From Deltaproteobacteria bacterium (GTDB taxonomy: Bacteria > Desulfobacterota > Desulfobacteria > Desulfobacterales > ETH-SRB1): a stretch of DNA of 5,471 bases. How positions within the stretch are numbered: the stretch's first letter is position 1; each line of letters begins with the position of its first letter. The position numbers and the translations under genes are program-made. The stretch is from assembly GCA_003647525.1 (NCBI GenBank), contig QMMZ01000178.1, forward strand, positions 1 to 5,471, in the 5' to 3' direction. The notes beneath the pieces are model-generated. The model searched no databases and was not told the DNA's origin. It saw only the letters and a list, made by a program, of their open reading frames with translations. Shown piece by piece: positions 1-5,471 of this stretch.

Positions 1-491
1 CTGATGGCAATGCCATTGGAGGTTTATCTGTAGGTGAACCGCATGAGATGATGTATGAAATGACAGACCTGGTGTGTGGCATTTTGCCCCGGGATAAACC
101 CCGCTACCTGATGGGAGTGGGAACACCGGTCAATATTTTGGAGTGTATTGCGTTAGGAATAGATATGTTTGATTGTGTAATGCCTACCCGGAATGCTCGT
201 CATGGATTGTTGTATACCCGTGAAGGGATTGTTAATATTAAAAATGTTAAGTGGAAAAAAGATTTTTCCCCAATTGAAAAAAATGGGACTTCTTATGTCG
301 ATCAGTTTTATTCCAAAGCTTATTTAAGACATTTGATCATTTCTCAGGAGATGTTGGGTGCGATGATTGCAAGTGTTCATAACCTGGCTTTTTATTTATG
401 GCTTGTAAAGGAAGCAAGAGAAAAAATTATTGATGGTTCATTTGCCTCCTGGAAAAATACGATGGTAAAACAGTTGTCAATAAGATTGTAG
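1..491 (+). CDS. tgt: Queuine/preQ1 tRNA-guanine transglycosylase, C-terminal part (5' end outside window)
   Basis: This is the C-terminal 162 residues of tRNA-guanine transglycosylase, a cytoplasmic enzyme that swaps the wobble guanine of GUN-anticodon tRNAs for preQ1 during queuosine synthesis. The frame is open from base 3 (first full codon GAT) to a TAG at 489-491, so the gene starts upstream. The substrate-pocket motif GGLSVGE lies near the left edge. DMFDCVMPTRNARHG follows, and its FDCV aspartate (bases 171-173) aligns with the known nucleophile (Z. mobilis Asp280). The C-terminal YSKAYLRHL and HNLAFYLWL segments are typical. The zinc-site histidine is present (378-380), but the three cysteines of the usual CxCxxC are replaced by Gly, Ser and Asp (285-302). 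I recall this as a Bacteroidota trait. The permease gene follows after 45 bases on the same strand, suggesting a shared transcript. The ATG at base 48 is internal. The family assignment is very secure. Confidence 0.97.
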   Translation, partial: DGNAIGGLSVGEPHEMMYEMTDLVCGILPRDKPRYLMGVGTPVNILECIALGIDMFDCVMPTRNARHGLLYTREGIVNIKNVKWKKDFSPIEKNGTSYVDQFYSKAYLRHLIISQEMLGAMIASVHNLAFYLWLVKEAREKIIDGSFASWKNTMVKQLSIRL

Positions 492-510
492 AAAAATTGA
501 ATGGATTAGA

Positions 511-518
511 TATTTTTG
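511..518 (+). promoter_or_regulatory. Possible internal promoter for the permease gene (-7 element)
   Basis: TATTTTTG matches the Bacteroidota -7 consensus TAnnTTTG. It lies in the 45-base gap after tgt, 18 bases before the permease start. A TTG at 486-488 could serve as the -33 element, but the 22-base spacing is slightly longer than the usual 19-21. The expected transcription start would leave an untranslated leader of roughly a dozen bases. The match may be chance: the same octamer occurs inside the kinase coding region at 4340-4347. Transcription by read-through from tgt is equally likely. Confidence 0.3.
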
Positions 519-536
519 TGAATTAAAATACAGGCA

Positions 537-1613
537 TTGAAAAAACTCGACATATATATCATCAAGAAGTTTCTCGGAACATTCTTCTTTGCCATCTCAT
601 TGTTGATCATCATTGTCATTGTTTTTGATATTTCAGAAAAAATAGATGATTTTCTGGAGAAAGATGCACCATTGGATAAAATCCTGTTTTCCTACTATTT
701 GAATTTCATTCCTTACTTTGTTAACCTTTTCGTTTACCTGTTTACATTTATTGCTGTTATTTTCTTTACTGCCAAGATGGCCTCCGATACCGAGATTGTT
801 GCCATCTTAAGTAGTGGTATTAGTTTCTGGCGAATGCTAAGGCCGTATTTAATATCATCGGTATTTTTAGGGTTGATGTCATTTTATCTGGCCAACTTTT
901 TAATTCCCATAACCAATATGAAAATGATGGAGTTTGAAAAGGAATATATTCGAAATCCATTCCAATACCGGGAGCGGGATATCCATATGCAAATTAAGCC
1001 TGGCACATATGTTTATATGGAGAGTTATGATAACAGGGCGAACCGGGGATATAAATTCTCGATGGAAAAATTTGTGGATAATAAACTGGTTTATAAATTG
1101 AATTCCAACCGAATTGAATGGGATAGTTTATCTGGAAAATGGAAATTGAAAAATTACCATATCAGGGAGCTTGATGGTAAGAACGAAACACTTGTTGTAG
1201 GTCAGGAGATGGATACTCTTATCAATCTGCATCCGCGTGAATTTACCTTCATTATCGAAGATATTAAAACGATGAACTATTCCTCTTTGCGTGCCTTTAT
1301 TGAAAAAGAAAAGTTGAAAGGGACGCAAAAAATCAAAGAATATGAAGTTGAAAAACACAAACGAATTGCCTTTCCATTTGCAACCATTGTACTCACTTTT
1401 ATCGGGGTCGCCATTTCCAGTCGTAAAGTTCGGGGGGGAATTGGAATGCACCTTGGAATAGGCCTTACCATCACTTTTTCATTTATTTTATTTCTGCAGA
1501 TTACAACTGTTTTTGCTACGCGAGGCAACCTGGCTCCCTGGTTATCTGTTTGGATACCCAATATATTGTTTGCAATTATTGGAGTGTACTTACTGAAAAT
1601 TGCACCCAAATAA
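537..1613 (+). CDS. LptF/LptG-family (YjgP/YjgQ) lipopolysaccharide export permease
   Basis: This 358-residue inner-membrane protein is the transmembrane half of an Lpt-type ABC exporter. With LptB and a partner permease, the family extracts LPS from the inner membrane and passes it to the periplasmic bridge. The length is normal. Hydrophobic segments fit the family topology: three near the N-terminus (about 12-31, 54-78, 103-125), a large soluble domain (about 130-270) that should be the periplasmic beta-jellyroll, and three at the C-terminus (about 277-294, 303-326, 332-354). SSGISFWRMLRPY (92-104) fits the coupling-helix region that contacts LptB. The start is a TTG at 537. An in-frame TGA at 519-521 leaves no ATG or GTG upstream, and MKKLDIYIIKKF is the expected family N-terminus. 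LptF and LptG cannot be separated safely from sequence alone, so no symbol is given. The partner permease and LptB are not in the window. A run of seven G at 1432-1438 lies in the coding region with the frame intact. Confidence 0.93.
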   Translation: MKKLDIYIIKKFLGTFFFAISLLIIIVIVFDISEKIDDFLEKDAPLDKILFSYYLNFIPYFVNLFVYLFTFIAVIFFTAKMASDTEIVAILSSGISFWRMLRPYLISSVFLGLMSFYLANFLIPITNMKMMEFEKEYIRNPFQYRERDIHMQIKPGTYVYMESYDNRANRGYKFSMEKFVDNKLVYKLNSNRIEWDSLSGKWKLKNYHIRELDGKNETLVVGQEMDTLINLHPREFTFIIEDIKTMNYSSLRAFIEKEKLKGTQKIKEYEVEKHKRIAFPFATIVLTFIGVAISSRKVRGGIGMHLGIGLTITFSFILFLQITTVFATRGNLAPWLSVWIPNILFAIIGVYLLKIAPK

Positions 1614-1615
1614 TT

Positions 1616-2431
1616 TTACGATCCCATTCCGGGCCAATAATAGTATTCCGAAAATTTATTTGTTAAAGAAACTGGATTATTGAAAATCCCGTAAACAGCC
1701 GATCCACTTCCACTCATTGAAGCATATATTGCTCCTGCATTGTAGAGGTTTTCCTTTATTTTCTCAATTTCCTGAAATCTTTTAAAAACCTCTATTTCAA
1801 AATCATTGGTGAGGTTTTGTTTCCACTGATCAATGGGATAGCTGATGATTGTTTGAAGTGAAGTCTGTTTAAATTTGGGCTTAATCCAGGAATAAGCCTC
1901 TGGTGTATTGATGTGGATTTTAGGTGCCACGATGGCAAAGAAGAACTTTTTCAGATTGAGGTTTAAGGGTTCAAACTGATCACCTGTATTGGATGCCAGA
2001 ACCGCTTTGTTTTTAATAAAAAAAGGACAATCTGAGCCAAGTCTTCCGGCATAATCCTGCATTGTTGAAACTGATAATCGCAGATTGAAAAGATCATTTA
2101 ATAATTTAATAGTAAATGCTGCATCCGATGATCCTCCTCCCAATCCTGCTCCCATTGGAATTATTTTGTGTAGATGGATTTTGACAGGTGGAAGTTGGTG
2201 GTTAGCCTGCAAAAGCTCAAATGCTTTAACTACAATATTGTTTGCAGAATCTCCGGGAATATTGATACCGGTTGAATTGAATTCAAATTGTTTATCAGGT
2301 GCAACAATTATTTCCAGGATATCATGTAGGTTTAAAGGGTACATTATTGTTTCCAGGTTATGAAAACCATCATTCCTTTTTTCGGTGATGGATAATCCCA
2401 GGTTAATTTTGCAATTTGGAAAACAGATCAT
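1616..2431 (-). CDS. ispE: 4-diphosphocytidyl-2-C-methyl-D-erythritol kinase
   Basis: IspE phosphorylates the 2-hydroxyl of CDP-methylerythritol with ATP, a middle step of the cytoplasmic MEP pathway to isopentenyl diphosphate. The 271-residue product has the GHMP-kinase layout. CKINLGL (7-13) carries the substrate-contacting Lys8. DGFHNLETI (21-29) is a family signature. The ATP loop PMGAGLGGGSSDAA spans 92-105. SDCPFF (133-138) supplies the likely catalytic Asp134. ASMSGSGSAVYGIF (237-250) is the third conserved glycine-rich motif. The ATG at 2431-2429 is preferred over the adjacent upstream in-frame TTG (2434-2432), because MICFPN is the family N-terminus and the TTG would add only one residue. 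The gene converges on the permease gene with 2 bases between stops, and diverges from the GH3 gene across a 78-base promoter region. The length is slightly shorter than the E. coli enzyme, as expected for this phylum. The assignment is secure. Confidence 0.96.
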   Translation of the reverse strand: MICFPNCKINLGLSITEKRNDGFHNLETIMYPLNLHDILEIIVAPDKQFEFNSTGINIPGDSANNIVVKAFELLQANHQLPPVKIHLHKIIPMGAGLGGGSSDAAFTIKLLNDLFNLRLSVSTMQDYAGRLGSDCPFFIKNKAVLASNTGDQFEPLNLNLKKFFFAIVAPKIHINTPEAYSWIKPKFKQTSLQTIISYPIDQWKQNLTNDFEIEVFKRFQEIEKIKENLYNAGAIYASMSGSGSAVYGIFNNPVSLTNKFSEYYYWPGMGS

Positions 2432-2447
2432 CAAAGTTAATTTATAA

Positions 2448-2455
2448 CAAAGCTA
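2448..2455 (-). promoter_or_regulatory. Candidate ispE promoter (-7 element)
   Basis: Read on the minus strand, this is TAGCTTTG, a full match to the Bacteroidota -7 consensus TAnnTTTG. It sits 16 bases before the ispE ATG, which would give a short leader of about 10 bases. No good -33 TTTG is visible at the usual spacing; the region there is GGGG or TTTC. It is supported by position and the -7 match only. Confidence 0.4.
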
Positions 2456-2464
2456 AAATAATTG

Positions 2465-2472
2465 TAATTTTG
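2465..2472 (+). promoter_or_regulatory. Candidate promoter of the GH3-family gene (-7 element)
   Basis: TAATTTTG matches the Bacteroidota -7 consensus TAnnTTTG, and TTTA at 2441-2444 is a one-mismatch -33 element at 20-base spacing. The predicted start leaves a leader of about 30 bases before the ATG at 2510. The -33 region runs up against the oppositely oriented ispE -7 box at 2448-2455, so the two promoters share the same DNA. Confidence 0.42.
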
Positions 2473-2509
2473 AAACCCCACTTTTTACTTTTAAATTCAA
2501 CATTTTTGT

Positions 2510-4024
2510 ATGGCTATTATAAATTCTGTTATATCCTGGTTGATGAAAAAGCGGATTCACCAGATCGAGCTGTTCATGAAGTATCCTCATGAGGTTCAGG
2601 AAGAGTGGTTTAAGAAACTTATAAGTGCTGCAAAAAATACAGAATGGGGTTTGAAATACCATTATGGTTCAATTAAATCGTTTGAAGATTTTCAGAAACT
2701 GGTTCCTATTAATACATACGAATCCTTAAAACCCTATCTTGATCGCTCCAGAAAAGGGGAACAAAATATTTTATGGAATACTGATATAAAATTGTTCGCC
2801 AAATCATCAGGTACAACAGCCGATAAAAGTAAATTTATTCCTGTAAGCCAGGAAGCTTTGGAAGAATGTCATTACAAGGGAGGCAAGGACATGTTGTCGA
2901 TTTACTGCAACAATCATCCTGATACTTTGTTGTTCGATGGTCGTGGATTGTCGATGGGAGGGAGTCATAGTATTGTTGAAATCAACAATGAAGTATACTA
3001 CCATGGCGATTTATCGGCTCTGATTGTTCAGAATTTGCCATCATGGGCTGAGTTTATCCGTGTTCCAAAAAAGTCTGTTGCATTGATGGATGAATGGGAA
3101 AGTAAAATAGAAAAAATTGCTCAGTCAACAATAAATCATAATGTTACCAATATATTGGGAGTTCCTTCATGGACATTGCTTTTAATAAGACGAATTCTTA
3201 ATATTACCGGGAAAAAAGATTTGCTGGATGTTTGGCCAAATCTGGAGGTATTTTTTCACGGAGGCGTTAATTTTGAACCCTATCGAACACAATTCAATGA
3301 GGTAATCTCATCTTCGCAAATGCAATACATGGATACTTATAATGCCTCGGAAGGATTTTTCGGGTTACAGGACCGTACCGATTCTGATGAATTGTTGTTG
3401 ATGTTGGATTATGGCATTTATTATGAGTTTCTACCAATGGATCAGTTGGAGTCGGAACATCCCAAAACCAAATTACTCAGTGAAGTAGAAAAAAATGTAA
3501 ACTATGCATTGGTAATTTCCACAAATGCCGGATTATGGCGCTATCTCATTGGCGATACGGTTGAATTTACCAGTCTGGAACCTTATCGGATACGGATTAC
3601 CGGAAGAACAAAAAATTTCATCAATGCAGTTGGAGAAGAGCTTATTGTTGATAATGCTGAAAAGGCTTTATCCGTTGCCTGTAATAAATGTAATGCAGTT
3701 ATCAATGAATTTACAGCTGCCCCGGTTTACTTTAATTCAAATGAAAATGCATGTCATGAGTGGTTGATTGAGTTTGAAAAAGAACCTGAAAATATTGAAT
3801 ACTTTGCCGAGACACTTGACAATGCTTTAAAATCATTGAATAGTGATTATGAGGCCAAAAGATATCATAATATGGTTTTGCGCCCACCTATCATAAAGTC
3901 GGTTGCAGATCAAACATTTTACAATTGGCTAAAAACAAAAAATAAACTGGGTGGACAGTATAAAGTTCCCCGATTGTCGAATAATAGAAAATATGTTGAT
4001 GAAATCTTAAAAATGGTTAATTAA
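2510..4024 (+). CDS. GH3-family acyl-adenylating enzyme (auxin-responsive GH3-like), substrate unknown
   Basis: This complete 504-residue protein belongs to the GH3 family, part of the ANL adenylate-forming superfamily. Plant members activate jasmonate, indole-acetate or benzoates with ATP and join them to amino acids. Bacterial members are widespread in Bacteroidota, and I know of no settled substrate for them. The ATP-binding motifs are intact: AKSSGTTADKSK (97-108, P-loop), YNASEG (277-282), YLIGD (345-349), and the hinge RITGRTKNF (362-370). The C-terminal GGQYKVPRL (481-489) matches the QYKTPR block conserved in plant GH3 proteins and supplies a plausible catalytic lysine, Lys485. No signal peptide or membrane segment is convincing, so it is probably cytoplasmic. 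The ATG at 2510 gives the normal family length and a MAIINSVISW start. The gene diverges from ispE and lies 58 bases before the kinase gene, with which it may be co-transcribed. The family call is firm; the reaction (acyl-AMP formation, possibly amide transfer) is inferred from motifs. Confidence 0.93.
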   Translation: MAIINSVISWLMKKRIHQIELFMKYPHEVQEEWFKKLISAAKNTEWGLKYHYGSIKSFEDFQKLVPINTYESLKPYLDRSRKGEQNILWNTDIKLFAKSSGTTADKSKFIPVSQEALEECHYKGGKDMLSIYCNNHPDTLLFDGRGLSMGGSHSIVEINNEVYYHGDLSALIVQNLPSWAEFIRVPKKSVALMDEWESKIEKIAQSTINHNVTNILGVPSWTLLLIRRILNITGKKDLLDVWPNLEVFFHGGVNFEPYRTQFNEVISSSQMQYMDTYNASEGFFGLQDRTDSDELLLMLDYGIYYEFLPMDQLESEHPKTKLLSEVEKNVNYALVISTNAGLWRYLIGDTVEFTSLEPYRIRITGRTKNFINAVGEELIVDNAEKALSVACNKCNAVINEFTAAPVYFNSNENACHEWLIEFEKEPENIEYFAETLDNALKSLNSDYEAKRYHNMVLRPPIIKSVADQTFYNWLKTKNKLGGQYKVPRLSNNRKYVDEILKMVN

Positions 4025-4059
4025 AAATACTATTTTCCCGACAAAAAAATACTATTTTT
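4023..4059. repeat. Paired AT-rich dyads, possible operator before the kinase gene
   Basis: The 14-mer AAAAATACTATTTT occurs at 4023-4036 and again at 4045-4058. Each copy is itself a palindrome around a central C: arms of 6 bp at 4024-4036 and of 7 bp at 4045-4059. The centres (4030 and 4052) are 22 bp apart, about two helical turns. The first copy begins inside the GH3 stop codon, and the second ends 23 bases before the kinase ATG. A one-base centre cannot form an RNA hairpin loop, so a protein-binding site is more plausible than a terminator. AT-rich chance similarity or slippage duplication is possible. Confidence 0.45.
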
Positions 4060-4082
4060 ATCCCTTTTAAAAATCATTCGAA

Positions 4083-4697
4083 ATGCATATAGCTATAGCT
4101 GGAAATATTGGGTCTGGAAAAACAACATTAACAAGGTTATTATCTAAAAACTTTAATTGGGAGGCACATTTTGAAGATGTAGATACCAACCCTTACCTGA
4201 ACAGTTTTTACGAAGACATGCAACGTTGGTCGTTCAATCTTCAAATTTATTTTTTAAATAGCCGGTTCAGGCAAATTGTACAGATCAGGGAAAGTGGAAA
4301 AACAGTAGTTCAGGACAGAACAATTTATGAGGATGCTTATATTTTTGCTCCTAACCTGCACTACATGAACCTGATGACTACCAGGGATTTTGAAAATTAT
4401 ATTTCATTGTTCGAGTTAATGAGTTCATTTATTCAACCCCCTGATTTACTTATTTACCTGAGAGCGGAGGTTCCTACATTGGTCAGTCAAATTCAGAAAA
4501 GAGGACGTGAATATGAGGAAGCCATCAGATTGGATTATTTAAAAAAATTAAATGAGCGCTACGAAGGTTGGATTAAAAATTACAACCTGGGTAAATTGCT
4601 GGTCATTAATGTGGATGATATTGATATTCAGGACAACCCTGAAGATCTGGCTTTGATCATTGAAAAAGTAAATGCTGAATTACACGGATTATTTTAA
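4083..4697 (+). CDS. Deoxynucleoside kinase (dCK/dGK/TK2 family)
   Basis: This cytoplasmic salvage enzyme of 204 residues transfers phosphate from ATP to the 5'-hydroxyl of a deoxynucleoside, feeding the dNTP pool. The P-loop GNIGSGKT spans 7-14. FEDVDTNPYL (30-39) holds Glu31, the likely catalytic base. WSFNLQIYFLNSRF (49-62) forms the substrate pocket, with Gln54. QDRTIYED (77-84) is the family DRS-type motif. KRGREYE (139-145) is the arginine-rich lid over the ATP phosphates. The length is normal for bacterial members. LQIYFLN and DTNPYL resemble bacterial deoxyadenosine/deoxyguanosine kinases more than thymidine kinases, but the preferred base cannot be settled from sequence. The ATG at 4083 sits directly before the beta-strand leading into the P-loop, so the start is secure. 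Paired dyads lie just upstream. The csaA-like gene follows after 14 bases, suggesting one transcript. The family call is secure; substrate specificity is open. Confidence 0.95.
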   Translation: MHIAIAGNIGSGKTTLTRLLSKNFNWEAHFEDVDTNPYLNSFYEDMQRWSFNLQIYFLNSRFRQIVQIRESGKTVVQDRTIYEDAYIFAPNLHYMNLMTTRDFENYISLFELMSSFIQPPDLLIYLRAEVPTLVSQIQKRGREYEEAIRLDYLKKLNERYEGWIKNYNLGKLLVINVDDIDIQDNPEDLALIIEKVNAELHGLF

Positions 4698-4711
4698 TCG
4701 GTAAAGATTAG

Positions 4712-5044
4712 ATGGCTACCATAGAGGATTTTAATGTATTGGATATTAGGGTTGGAGAGATAGTTGAAGTGAAAGAATTTCCTGAGGCAAGAAATCCTTC
4801 ATATAAGTTAAAGGTAGATTTTGGTAAAGAGATTGGGATTAAAAAGTCATCGGCTCAAATAGTAGAAAATTATTCAATCGAGGAATTGTTAAATAAACAT
4901 GTGTTGGGAGTTGTAAATTTCCCACCTCGTCAAATTGGACCATTTATTTCTGAAGTATTGATTTTAGGTGTTCCTGATGATAACTCAAATACAATATTAA
5001 TAACACCTGATAGTCAGGTTTCCGCAGGAGGTAAATTGCATTAG
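4712..5044 (+). CDS. csaA: CsaA-type tRNA-binding OB-fold protein / putative export chaperone
   Basis: This 110-residue protein is a stand-alone EMAP-II/Trbp111-like OB-fold domain of the CsaA group. The same fold forms the tRNA-binding appendage of methionyl- and phenylalanyl-tRNA synthetases. B. subtilis CsaA has been described as having chaperone activity and interacting with the Sec pathway, while structural work on CsaA points to tRNA binding. Characteristic blocks are DFNVLDIRVGEI (6-17), FPEARNPSYKLKVDFG (23-38), GIKKSSAQI (42-50) and VNFPPRQIGPF (68-78). The SSAQI and NFPPR segments are close to those I recall from B. subtilis CsaA, and the length is almost the same. There is no signal peptide, so it is cytoplasmic. 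It lies 14 bases after the kinase gene and only 2 bases before a lipoprotein gene, so all three are probably co-transcribed. The family call is strong; whether it acts on tRNA or on exported proteins is unresolved. Confidence 0.92.
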   Translation: MATIEDFNVLDIRVGEIVEVKEFPEARNPSYKLKVDFGKEIGIKKSSAQIVENYSIEELLNKHVLGVVNFPPRQIGPFISEVLILGVPDDNSNTILITPDSQVSAGGKLH

Positions 5045-5046
5045 CA

Positions 5047-5471
5047 ATGAAACACAAAAGAACGACATACACAATTTTCCTTTTTATGTTCATACTGTTG
5101 GTTGCAGGATGTAAGCAAAATACTGTTGAGGAATTTACAGATAAAGACGGGAATCTCGTGATTAGGGAATGGTATAATAAATCGCAGATTAAATCTATCA
5201 AAACCTTTACAAATCCTGAACAGACAAATTTCCGATACATGGTATTCTACAAGGATGGATTGTTAAAAGATTCGGCTGTATTTGTCAATGGAAGAGTTAC
5301 TGGATTGCGTAAGTATTATGAAGCGAGTTCCGGATTGATGCACCTTGAGAGTTATCAGAATGGACTATTGAACGGACCTCATAAGGCTGTATTTAGTTCT
5401 GGTGTCAGTAGCTTTGATGGGTATCGCAAAGACAACAAAAAAGTTGGGGAATGGAAGTTTTTTTATCCCAG
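5047..5471 (+). CDS. MORN-type repeat lipoprotein, 3' end outside window
   Basis: This is an open frame from ATG at 5047 to the window edge, giving 141 residues with no stop, so it is truncated by the window only. The N-terminus is a lipoprotein signal: KHKR, then the hydrophobic stretch IFLFMFILL, then the lipobox LVAGC with the lipidated Cys22. The mature protein would be membrane-anchored on the periplasmic side or moved to the outer membrane. No acidic cluster follows the cysteine (KQNTVEEF), so a surface-export tag is not obvious. From about residue 65 it has MORN_2/YwqK-like units: FYKDGLLKDSAVFVNG (67-82), ESYQNGLLNGPHKAVFSSG (101-119) and GYRKDNKKVGEWKFFYP (125-141). These have the aromatic-Gly-x-x-x-G-x-W/F pattern seen in many Bacteroidota proteins of unknown function. 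It begins 2 bases after the csaA stop, so translation may be coupled. I do not recognise a specific function. Confidence 0.85.
   Translation, partial: MKHKRTTYTIFLFMFILLVAGCKQNTVEEFTDKDGNLVIREWYNKSQIKSIKTFTNPEQTNFRYMVFYKDGLLKDSAVFVNGRVTGLRKYYEASSGLMHLESYQNGLLNGPHKAVFSSGVSSFDGYRKDNKKVGEWKFFYP

Noticed and set aside
48..491. A separate 147-residue gene starting at the ATG at base 48
   Set aside because: The frame is open from base 3 and encodes conserved TGT sequence (GGLSVGE) before this ATG, so the codon is internal.
1128..1609. Long open frames on the minus strand across the permease gene
   Set aside because: They overlap a well-conserved membrane-protein gene, have no recognisable domains, and look like antisense shadows.
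2432..2434. TTG as the ispE start
   Set aside because: An ATG follows immediately, and MICFPN is the expected N-terminus. The TTG adds one residue and has nothing to recommend it.
2432..2439. TAACTTTG on the minus strand as an ispE promoter
   Set aside because: It matches TAnnTTTG but abuts the ATG, so transcription would begin inside the coding region. The box at 2455-2448 fits better.
4023..4059. Rho-independent terminator after the GH3 gene
   Set aside because: The dyads are almost purely A/T with a single-base centre, so they cannot form a stable hairpin loop. There is no GC stem followed by a T-run.
4340..4347. TATTTTTG as an internal promoter for csaA
   Set aside because: It matches the -7 consensus but lies in conserved kinase codons more than 350 bases before csaA. 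It is better taken as a measure of how often the motif arises by chance.
4944..5240. Minus-strand open frame across the csaA and lipoprotein junction
   Set aside because: Both plus-strand genes there are convincing. The antisense product resembles no family I know.
1..5471. CRISPR arrays, tRNA or rRNA genes, insertion sequences, attachment sites
   Set aside because: I found no regularly spaced repeats, cloverleaf-like sequence, transposase frame or terminal inverted repeats on reading both strands.

Overview
The window reads as ordinary chromosomal DNA from a member of the Bacteroidota, probably Bacteroidales or a relative such as Marinilabiliales. The grounds are low GC, no Shine-Dalgarno-like sequences before the starts, matches to the Bacteroidota -7 promoter element TAnnTTTG, and protein sequences resembling Bacteroidota forms, notably a tRNA-guanine transglycosylase whose zinc cysteines are missing. 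No mobile element, CRISPR array, tRNA or rRNA was seen, and nothing looks recently transferred. The taxonomic call rests on remembered family sequences; no search was run.

Layout. (1) 1-1613, plus strand: the 3' part of tgt (queuosine tRNA modification), then 45 bases, then an LptF/LptG-type lipopolysaccharide-export permease that starts at a TTG codon. (2) 1616-2431, minus strand: ispE of the non-mevalonate isoprenoid pathway, convergent with the permease with only 2 bases between the stop codons. (3) 2432-2509: a compact divergent promoter region between ispE and a GH3-family gene. (4) 2510-4024, plus strand: a complete GH3-type adenylate-forming enzyme of unknown substrate. (5) 4025-4082: a short spacer carrying two copies of an AT-rich dyad exactly 22 bp apart. 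(6) 4083-5471, plus strand: a tightly packed set of a deoxynucleoside kinase, a CsaA-type tRNA-binding-fold protein (14-base gap) and a MORN-type lipoprotein (2-base gap) that runs off the window end.

Most genes are housekeeping: tRNA modification, outer-membrane LPS delivery, isoprenoid precursors and dNTP salvage. They share no single pathway. tgt and the permease are probably one transcript, and the kinase, csaA and lipoprotein genes another.

No wholly new system is evident. The points most worth a second look are the paired dyads before the kinase, the loss of zinc ligands in TGT, the back-to-back divergent promoter, the bacterial GH3 enzyme, and the close coupling of csaA to an exported lipoprotein. 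There is no gene-free stretch over 300 bases.
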